Source: Chloroflexota bacterium
GTDB lineage: Bacteria; Chloroflexota; Anaerolineae; Anaerolineales; Villigracilaceae
Length of the DNA stretch: 17,098 bases
Assembly: GCA_021823555.1 (NCBI GenBank)
Contig: JAKANW010000010.1
Span: 1-17,098, forward strand
Direction of reading: 5' to 3'
The position numbers and the translations under genes are program-made. Shown piece after piece: positions 1 through 5,206 of the stretch. Position 1 is the first letter of the stretch. Each line of letters starts with the position of its first letter. Below the pieces are notes generated by a model. That model ran no database searches. It had not been told where the DNA came from and worked only from the letters and a program-made list of their open reading frames with translations.

Positions 1-68
1 CCAGGGACGTGCGCTCGCAATGACATGTGGATTCCTTTTCAGCGCAGGCGGGGATTGTAGTGCGGAAG

Positions 69-116
69 CAGGTTGGGGTCAAGGGAAGACCCGACCTGTG
101 CAAGCCTCGCGGCTTG
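69..116. repeat. Two adjacent hairpins in leader DNA
   Basis: Positions 69-80 and 88-98 form an imperfect stem (caggttggggtc with gacccgacctg, one bulge). Directly after it, caagcc (101-106) pairs perfectly with ggcttg (111-116) around the loop tcgc. No T-tract follows, so neither looks like an intrinsic terminator reading rightwards. They may be palindromic repeats or part of a leader. I see no coding region in 1-185. Confidence 0.4.
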
Positions 117-129
117 GTGTAAACTACGC

Positions 130-148
130 GTTGAGCATAGTCGAAGCG
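130..148. repeat. Short dispersed repeat motif, copy 1
   Basis: The motif gttgagcatagtcgaagcg lies just upstream of the thioesterase. Its core resembles the reverse complement of the motif at 4149-4165 (13 of 17 positions) and the arms of the palindrome at 11729-11798. From memory, tgagc..agtcgaag units are common dispersed repeats in Anaerolineae genomes. Repeat status outside this window was not tested. Confidence 0.35.
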
Positions 149-185
149 CCATAACCTACGCATCCCCCTATCATAAAGGAAACCT

Positions 186-656
186 ATGCGCACCAAACAA
201 CCCAACTCACGCATGTGCTTCATCTGCGGACTGGAGAATCCAGTCGGCTTGCACCTGCACATCTACGAGACCGAACCTGGCGTAGTGGAAACCCGCTACT
301 CCGCGCCTGAGCATTTCCAGGGCTACCCCGGCGTGCTGCACGGCGGCATCGTGGCGGCCATCCTCGATGAGGTCAGCGGGCGCGCACACATGGGCCCGCC
401 GGATAACCCGCGCTTCATGTTCACCGGCAAACTCGAAGTGAAGTACCGCAAGAACGTGCCGGTTGGCAAAGCCTTGAAGGTCATCGGCAAGGCAGGCAGG
501 ACCCGCCCGAGATTCGTCGAAGCCTGGGCGGGCATCTACGATGAAGAGACTGGCGACCTGCTGGCCGAAGCCAACGCCGTCCACATCAACGTGCCGGCCG
601 ACCAGATTGATATGTCAAAGCTCGACGAATTAGGGTGGAAGGTCTATCCTGACTAA
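186..656 (+). CDS. PaaI-family hotdog thioesterase
   Basis: This 156-residue protein has the size and motif of a PaaI-type acyl-CoA thioesterase, which hydrolyses the thioester bond of acyl-CoA or aryl-CoA in the cytoplasm. The hotdog signature is the HGG at residues 52-54, with Asp61 following on the central helix (GGIVAAILDEV). An N-terminal CFIC (Cys11, Cys14) followed by NPVGLHL matches a subgroup that carries a short CxxC lead-in. The start at 186 is supported by AAAGGA at 175-180, five bases upstream. The gene stands alone: a palindromic element and the sigma-factor gene follow in separate units. The natural substrate cannot be read from the sequence. Family assignment is confident; physiological role is unknown. 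Confidence 0.85.
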   Translation: MRTKQPNSRMCFICGLENPVGLHLHIYETEPGVVETRYSAPEHFQGYPGVLHGGIVAAILDEVSGRAHMGPPDNPRFMFTGKLEVKYRKNVPVGKALKVIGKAGRTRPRFVEAWAGIYDEETGDLLAEANAVHINVPADQIDMSKLDELGWKVYPD

Positions 657-662
657 CACCGA

Positions 663-752
663 GGGTGCGTCGCACCACGCCGATGGGCAAAATCCGTTAA
701 ACGGGGAACACATCGGTTTGGATCCCCCCCTTAAACCTAGCGCGACGCACCC
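663..752. repeat. Nested palindromic element with 11-bp ends
   Basis: The ends gggtgcgtcgc (663-673) and gcgacgcaccc (742-752) are perfect inverted repeats. Inside lie a second inverted pair, ccgatg (680-685) with catcgg (711-716), and a small palindrome ccgtt-a-aacgg (694-704). The left end is itself palindromic (ggtgcg-t-cgcacc, 664-676). The layout resembles a short non-autonomous repeat (MITE or REP-like) more than a terminator, since no T-run follows. It occupies most of the gap between the thioesterase and sigma-factor genes. Confidence 0.5.
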
Positions 753-784
753 CATCACGACTCTTCCCTGTTACCTTTTCCCTG

Positions 785-812
785 CCTCCTGCAACCTCTA
801 TACAGCAGGAGG
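785..812 (+). promoter_or_regulatory. Hairpin covering the sigma-factor Shine-Dalgarno
   Basis: cctcctgc (785-792) is a perfect 8-bp complement of gcaggagg (805-812), with a 12-nt loop. The right arm contains the whole Shine-Dalgarno AGGAGG (807-812) of the sigma-factor gene, whose ATG is at 816. If transcription starts upstream of 785, the ribosome site would be sequestered in the mRNA. A competing reading is that tata within the loop (799-802) belongs to a promoter, in which case the left arm would not be transcribed. Confidence 0.5.
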
Positions 813-815
813 TTT

Positions 816-1394
816 ATGACCACCACAATGACTGCACAACCCCAAAGTCCTCCCGTAGATGAAATCCATCTGGCGGGGGAGGCGCGCCTGAACGCCGAGG
901 CCTTTGGCGAACTCTATCGCCGCCACGTGACGCGCGTCTATCGCTATCACCTGGCCCACACCGGGAACGTCAAAGACGCCGAGGACCTGACCTCGCAGAC
1001 CTTCATGGCCGCGCTGGAGGGCATCCGCTCGTTTCGCGGGGAGGCGCCCTTCGCCGCCTGGTTGATGGGGATCGCTTCCAGGAAGCGCGCCCTCTTCTTT
1101 CGTGGGCGCAGGCCCGAGGTCCCGTTGGAGGCGGCGCTTCACCTCCCGACCCCCGGCCTGCCCACCGATCAAGCCGCGTCGCTTCGTCTGCAAATGGATT
1201 CCGTATCCCGCGCCCTGCGGCAGATCAGCCCCGACCGCGCCGAAGCGGTGACCCTGTGCGCTTTCGCCGGCCTGACTTGCGCCGAAGCGGGACGTGTGCT
1301 GCGGAAAAGCGAGGCCGCCGTAAAAATGCTCGTCTCACGCGGGCTGCAAGATCTGCGTGAGCGAACCTCCCTAGCCCTGGAGGTGGAACGATGA
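816..1394 (+). CDS. ECF-type RNA polymerase sigma factor
   Basis: This 192-residue protein has the standard two-domain ECF sigma-70 layout. Region 2 covers roughly residues 27-95, with the helix around DAEDLTSQTFMAAL and the SFRGEAPFAAWLMGIASRK segment. Region 4 covers about 128-182 with a helix-turn-helix (LTCAEAGRVLRKSEAAVKMLVSRGL). It should direct RNA polymerase to a small regulon in response to an envelope or other extracytoplasmic signal. AGGAGG ends only three bases before the ATG at 816. A second in-frame ATG at 828 is too far from that site and adds nothing, so 816 is kept. The stop overlaps the start of the LysM protein by 4 nt (ATGA), as expected for a sigma factor and its membrane regulator. 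Its Shine-Dalgarno lies in a possible hairpin. Confidence 0.92.
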   Translation: MTTTMTAQPQSPPVDEIHLAGEARLNAEAFGELYRRHVTRVYRYHLAHTGNVKDAEDLTSQTFMAALEGIRSFRGEAPFAAWLMGIASRKRALFFRGRRPEVPLEAALHLPTPGLPTDQAASLRLQMDSVSRALRQISPDRAEAVTLCAFAGLTCAEAGRVLRKSEAAVKMLVSRGLQDLRERTSLALEVER

Positions 1395-3961
1395 ACTTTA
1401 ACCATTCCCTGAATCTTGAAGAAGCCGAACTAATGGACAAGCTGCAAGCTATCGGCCAGCAGATCCATCCCAACCCGGTCTTCAAGGCTGAGTTGGAAGC
1501 CCAATTGAGAGCCGCTCACCGGCCGCGCAGCGAATTCCGCATCAGCCGCCGTGACGTGATCCAGTTTGCAGGCTGGGTTGTGGCATTGATCGTCCTGGGC
1601 TTCGTGTTCAGTTGGATCATCCGCTCGTTGGTGCCGGTTCCACAACCTGTGGTCTCCAGCCCTGCAACGGTCACTGTGACTCCCGGCGCGCCTCTCGGCA
1701 CACCCACCCCCACGGGAACAGTGGAATATACCGTCAAGGACGGCGATTCTTGTGCGAAGATCGCTTACGACTTCGGCATCACAGTGGAAGAACTGTACGC
1801 CTTGAATGATCTTGGGCCAGGCTGCTCAAAAATCACAGTTGGGCAAAAACTTCGCATCCCCATCCACGGCACAGTCCCAACCCCGCAAGGGGATTCTTAC
1901 AACTGGAACGGGACGGCGCTCTACCTGAACGCGCCATTACCCAATACACCAAGTGAGGCGTTTGTATTCATCGCCCAGCCTGACCAACCTGCTACGCTTG
2001 CCTCGGCCCTTGCCATTGCCCAGCGTTTCGGCATCAACGGCCAAGTCTATCAGGCGCCGGGCGATCTGCCCGGGCTCACGGGCTTCATGGTCACAGATGG
2101 AAAACAGCGCATCTATCTGCATTCGGAGAATTACTTCACGTATTACGCAGATTATGGCAGACCCTTGCTGGGTTTTCAGGGTCTGGAGGATGCGCAGGCG
2201 AAAGCGATCATTGACTCCTTCCTCAAGTCGCATGGCTTTAGCTTTGCCTATCAACTGGAACACGCACCCCAAATCCGCGGAGAATATTATGTAATTCCCC
2301 TCACACCCGACGGATTCCCGATCCGCTACGATTACAACCTGCCTGCCCGCCTGGAATTCACACTGGATGACAACGGCCAGGTGTTAAGCGTCAACTCAAA
2401 CCATTCCACCTACATTCCCGCCGGTGGGACCTATGGCATCATCAGCGCGCAGGAGGCCTTCCAGAAAATATTGAATAACGCGCCGATTGGTGTGGAGCAG
2501 AGCATGCGCAGTGGCGGTATGTTGAACGAGCAGATGTGGATTCGTCAATATCCCGACCATGAAACCGTGACCCTCTACGGATCCGTGCAGGCGTATCAAC
2601 CTGCTGAAGCGGGCCAGCCCACACTGTTCACCATCCACGATTACACTCTCACAGGCAACACCACGGGACTCGAAACCGTGCAGGAGGGTGTCTTCGTCGA
2701 GGCCAGCGGTCAGTTTGTCACCGAAGACGGCATCCATACATTTCGCGTGGACAAGTGGCAATACACATCGGCGCTCTCAACCACACTGACGGGAACTTTC
2801 CAGAAGGATGGCGGCCAGGTCTATTTCGTCATCGCCGATGCAAACAACCCAAATGCCGCTCTGCCTCCCCGGTATTTGATCCCCGATCCGCCCGCCGATC
2901 TACCCTTCGGCATAGACCCATCAACACAAATCATGCTCAGTGGCGTGTCGCCCCTGAATGGAAACTCATTTGAATGGACGACGATTCAATACTTTCCGGC
3001 TGGAAGCAATGGCGGCGGGGGCGGTGGTGGAGGCGGAAACGGCTTCTACCGGCTCAACCTAACCGGTACGCCCATTCCATTCCTCACATCCACGCCAACC
3101 GCCCGGCCAGCAGGCGGAGGTGGGGGAGGAACAGAGACATTAACACCACCCGGCGTCAATCCGCCCTTCGACAAGTCGCGAGTTGACGAGCTGCGTGGAA
3201 TGCTGAACATTTCCATTCGCAAGAAAACAGATGGCTCCCAGGTCACAGAGTACAACTTGATCGGCAAAGATAATATCGGGCAATATTTCAATACACAATT
3301 GCTCGGCTCAAATCTGCAAGGACTCCTGCAATATCAAGGGCTTCCCCTCATTGTGTGGGGAACCGTCACGACAAGAGATCCGCTCACCATAAACGTGGAA
3401 CGATTCGAGGTTCCGTTCCCAGACCTGCAATTCCAAATTTTAAAAGGCACCCAGAAAACCGAGAATGTTTCCGGCCAAACCGCTACCCTATTCACCACAG
3501 ACTCCGGGCAATCCTATGTTCAATTAACCCCGAACGGCGACATTGATCCAACCATCATCGGCCGGTTGGGAGATGTTATCGAACAGGAAGTACTGATCGT
3601 CCCAGACGAAACCTTCGGCGGCAGGCCGACTATGCGCGTGTACTCCGGCTCGATCATACAGGCCGACAGCCCTGGATTAACTGTCACAGCAAACCAGCCT
3701 AGTACTTATGATGATTCCGTGAACATTCCGCCCAATAACAACATTCCACCAACCATGACCATCGAAAAAGTGGAACTGGTCTACTACACCAGCGACCCGC
3801 GTTACGTCATCCCCGATCCCAACGCCGCGCCGCCCTACATTCAACCCATGTGGCGCTTCTTCGGTCACTCCAGCAACGGCGACGAATTCGAATTCCTCGT
3901 CCAGGCCCTCAAAAATGAATTCCTCTCGCCCGAGATCCAAACCGTCCAACCACCTGGATGA
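1391..3961 (+). CDS. Single-pass LysM membrane protein, probable anti-sigma/sensor
   Basis: This 856-residue protein has a cytoplasmic N-terminus of about 55 residues, one transmembrane helix (about 56-81), a Pro/Thr-rich spacer, and a LysM domain (about 112-157, starting YTVKDGDSCAKIAYDFG) expected to bind peptidoglycan or another GlcNAc polymer. A long extracytoplasmic part follows. It is divided by two polyglycine linkers, nine Gly at 541-549 and six at 575-580, and no further family is recognised with confidence. The 4-nt overlap with the sigma gene implies translational coupling. Together with the topology this suggests an anti-sigma factor whose outer part senses the wall. The N-terminal segment lacks the HxxxCxxC zinc motif of ZAS anti-sigma factors, so the anti-sigma role is inferred from context only. 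A strong terminator lies just downstream and closes the operon. Confidence 0.8.
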   Translation: MNFNHSLNLEEAELMDKLQAIGQQIHPNPVFKAELEAQLRAAHRPRSEFRISRRDVIQFAGWVVALIVLGFVFSWIIRSLVPVPQPVVSSPATVTVTPGAPLGTPTPTGTVEYTVKDGDSCAKIAYDFGITVEELYALNDLGPGCSKITVGQKLRIPIHGTVPTPQGDSYNWNGTALYLNAPLPNTPSEAFVFIAQPDQPATLASALAIAQRFGINGQVYQAPGDLPGLTGFMVTDGKQRIYLHSENYFTYYADYGRPLLGFQGLEDAQAKAIIDSFLKSHGFSFAYQLEHAPQIRGEYYVIPLTPDGFPIRYDYNLPARLEFTLDDNGQVLSVNSNHSTYIPAGGTYGIISAQEAFQKILNNAPIGVEQSMRSGGMLNEQMWIRQYPDHETVTLYGSVQAYQPAEAGQPTLFTIHDYTLTGNTTGLETVQEGVFVEASGQFVTEDGIHTFRVDKWQYTSALSTTLTGTFQKDGGQVYFVIADANNPNAALPPRYLIPDPPADLPFGIDPSTQIMLSGVSPLNGNSFEWTTIQYFPAGSNGGGGGGGGGNGFYRLNLTGTPIPFLTSTPTARPAGGGGGGTETLTPPGVNPPFDKSRVDELRGMLNISIRKKTDGSQVTEYNLIGKDNIGQYFNTQLLGSNLQGLLQYQGLPLIVWGTVTTRDPLTINVERFEVPFPDLQFQILKGTQKTENVSGQTATLFTTDSGQSYVQLTPNGDIDPTIIGRLGDVIEQEVLIVPDETFGGRPTMRVYSGSIIQADSPGLTVTANQPSTYDDSVNIPPNNNIPPTMTIEKVELVYYTSDPRYVIPDPNAAPPYIQPMWRFFGHSSNGDEFEFLVQALKNEFLSPEIQTVQPPG

Positions 3962-3967
3962 CCCAAT

Positions 3968-4000
3968 AAAATGCCCCGGAAATTCGGGGCATTTTTTGTT
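3968..4000 (+). terminator. Rho-independent terminator of the sigma/LysM operon
   Basis: aatgccccg (3970-3978) pairs with cggggcatt (3985-3993) around the loop gaaatt, and six T residues occupy 3992-3997. It starts 7 nt after the LysM stop codon. An open frame beginning with an ATG at 3971 runs through this stem and should not be used as a gene start. Confidence 0.9.
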
Positions 4001-4006
4001 CGAGAG

Positions 4007-4012
4007 TATAAT
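4007..4012 (+). promoter_or_regulatory. Candidate -10 box for the FAD subunit gene
   Basis: A perfect TATAAT, preceded by G, lies 34 bases upstream of the ATG at 4046 and just after the terminator, where a promoter for the next unit is expected. No convincing -35 hexamer sits 16-18 bases upstream, because that position falls in the terminator stem. Confidence 0.5.
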
Positions 4013-4045
4013 ATTGTCAGACATCTTCTCCAAACGGAGTTATTC

Positions 4046-4834
4046 ATGATCACCACCTATCACCGCCCACAGACTCTTGATGAAGCTCTGACTCTCCTGA
4101 TGCAACCGAACACCGTCCCTCTCGGAGGAGGAACGCTTCTCTCCCACACTTCGACTTCGCTCAGTGCGGGCCCGACAACTGATTCCGTTACCGTCGTGGA
4201 TTTGCAAGCCCTCGGCCTCAACACCCTCACCCGCTCAGGACAAAGCCTCGAGATCGGCGCGACCGTCACGCTCCAGCAACTGCTCGAATCTGAGCATTGC
4301 CCTGATGCGTTGAAGACCGCTCTCAAGCTCGAAGCCCCACTCAACCTGCGCAACGTGGCCACGGTCGCGGGCGCGTTGGTCTCCTGTGATGGGCGTTCCA
4401 CCTTTGCGACTGCGCTTCTGGCTCTCGATGCAAAGGTAACTGTCTACAGTCCACAGTCCACTGTCTACGGTCTGGGCGAATTCCTGCCCCTCCGTCCTCA
4501 CGGCCTCATCACCTCCATCACCATCCCTGCACAAACCAAATTCGCCTTTGAATATGTCTCCCGCACCCCAGCGGACAAGCCCATCGTCTGCGCCGCGCTG
4601 GTCCAATGGCCCTCAGGCCGCTCCCGCCTCGCCATCGGCGGATTTGGCAAATCCCCATCCCTGGCCATGGACGGAGAACTGCCTCCCTCTCCCGCTGGGA
4701 GAGGGAACGAGGGCGAGGGCTTGATTGCCGCCACCCGCAACGCCTGCCACGAATCCACGGATGTTTATGGTTCCGCCGAATACCGCATGGATGTAGCAGC
4801 GACGTTGGCGAAGAGATGCCTGGAAAGCGTTTAG
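4046..4834 (+). CDS. FAD-binding subunit of a molybdenum hydroxylase (CoxM-like)
   Basis: This 262-residue protein is the flavin subunit type of the xanthine dehydrogenase/CO dehydrogenase family, which passes electrons from the Fe-S subunit through FAD to an acceptor. The start MITTYHRPQTLDEALTLL is typical of the family. PLGGGT (25-30) and NLRNVATVAGAL (100-111) correspond to the two FAD-binding motifs, and AEYRMDVAATLAKR (244-257) is the usual C-terminal helix. The ATG at 4046 has GGAG at 4036-4039; an upstream in-frame ATG at 3971 lies in the terminator. Its likely partner, the fused Fe-S/Mo subunit, is about 7 kb away. Three dispersed repeats are translated in frame here: near residues 35-42 (4149-4170), 133-143 (4441-4473) and 213-225 (4685-4720). 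At 262 residues it is somewhat short for the family. Confidence 0.85.
   Translation: MITTYHRPQTLDEALTLLMQPNTVPLGGGTLLSHTSTSLSAGPTTDSVTVVDLQALGLNTLTRSGQSLEIGATVTLQQLLESEHCPDALKTALKLEAPLNLRNVATVAGALVSCDGRSTFATALLALDAKVTVYSPQSTVYGLGEFLPLRPHGLITSITIPAQTKFAFEYVSRTPADKPIVCAALVQWPSGRSRLAIGGFGKSPSLAMDGELPPSPAGRGNEGEGLIAATRNACHESTDVYGSAEYRMDVAATLAKRCLESV
4149..4170. repeat. Dispersed repeat inside the FAD subunit gene (a)
   Basis: cttcgacttcgctcagtgcg and neighbouring bases encode TSTSLSAG just after the first FAD motif. Its reverse complement matches the intergenic motif at 130-146 in 13 of 17 positions and resembles the arms at 11729-11798. The coding frame stays open. Confidence 0.4.
4441..4473. 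repeat. Dispersed gtcYac-type repeat inside the FAD subunit gene (b)
   Basis: The segment is built of gtctac/gtccac units and encodes VYSPQSTVYG. The 11-mer gtctacggtct (4463-4473) occurs exactly inverted at 13822-13832 in the large hydroxylase subunit, where the same type of unit is present. Confidence 0.5.
4685..4720. repeat. Palindromic repeat inside the FAD subunit gene (c)
   Basis: ccctctccc (4685-4693) and gggagaggg (4697-4705) form a perfect 9-bp stem with a 3-nt loop, followed by aacgagggcgaggg. The arrangement resembles a well-known type of dispersed bacterial hairpin. It encodes PPSPAGRGNEGEG in frame within a surface loop before the last helices. Confidence 0.6.
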
Positions 4835-4837
4835 GTT

Positions 4838-4843
4838 TATAAT
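4838..4843 (+). promoter_or_regulatory. Candidate -10 box for the zinc-finger gene
   Basis: A perfect TATAAT lies 14 bases before the ATG at 4858, so the transcript would have a very short leader of about 7-8 nt. No -35 consensus is evident. The gene has only a weak AGG as a possible ribosome site, which fits a near-leaderless transcript. Confidence 0.45.
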
Positions 4844-4857
4844 TTCAACAGGCTTTC

Positions 4858-5106
4858 ATGAAAACTACAAACTTCTGGCAAGGCGAAACCTGTGAATATC
4901 GCGGTGGACAAATCGTTGAAAAACGTGTGACTTTGCACCGCAAGGTCAAGGGCGAGTATGTTTTGATCGAAAATGTCCCTGCGGGCGTCTGCACTGAATG
5001 CGGAACTCGCTACTACACCGCCAATGTGCTCAAAACCATCGAGGAAAGTGTGCGTGGATGCCGTCACGCAGACCGAAAAATCGTTGTGCCTGTCTACGCC
5101 TTTTAG
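4858..5106 (+). CDS. YgiT-type zinc-finger protein, one ligand replaced
   Basis: This 82-residue protein resembles the small YgiT-type (MqsA N-terminal-like) zinc-finger family, which usually has two CxxC pairs and the core VPA.VC..CG. Here residues 38-52 read ENVPAGVCTECGTRY with Cys45 and Cys48, but the first pair is Cys12 and Arg15 (CEYRGG) instead of CxxC. Codon 15 is cgc (4900-4902), one transition from the Cys codon tgc. Family members often pair with a small toxin-like DUF4258 gene, and none is adjacent here. It has its own -10 candidate and terminator, so it is probably a single-gene unit. Zinc binding may be weakened. The function is unknown beyond likely membership of toxin-antitoxin-related families. 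Confidence 0.7.
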   Translation: MKTTNFWQGETCEYRGGQIVEKRVTLHRKVKGEYVLIENVPAGVCTECGTRYYTANVLKTIEESVRGCRHADRKIVVPVYAF

Positions 5107-5128
5107 CAAGACATCACTTCTTCAAGAA

Positions 5129-5167
5129 AAGACCTGACAGACCACTTAATGCCTGTCAGGTTTTTTG
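5129..5167 (+). terminator. Rho-independent terminator after the zinc-finger gene
   Basis: acctgacag (5132-5140) pairs with ctgtcaggt (5153-5161) around a 12-nt loop. A-rich bases before the stem and six T residues (5161-5166) after it extend the pairing, so it may work in both directions. It separates the zinc-finger gene from the peptidase gene. Confidence 0.88.
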
Positions 5168-5206
5168 GACTACACCACTACATCATTGATTTTTTAGGAG
5201 CCTCCC

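Noticed and set aside
73..285. 70-codon open frame at the left end
   Set aside because: It reads through hairpins and into the thioesterase gene in another frame, with no recognisable product.
3971..4045. Upstream ATG that would lengthen the FAD subunit by 25 residues
   Set aside because: It lies inside the terminator stem and precedes the TATAAT box. The ATG at 4046 has a ribosome site and the family-typical N-terminus.
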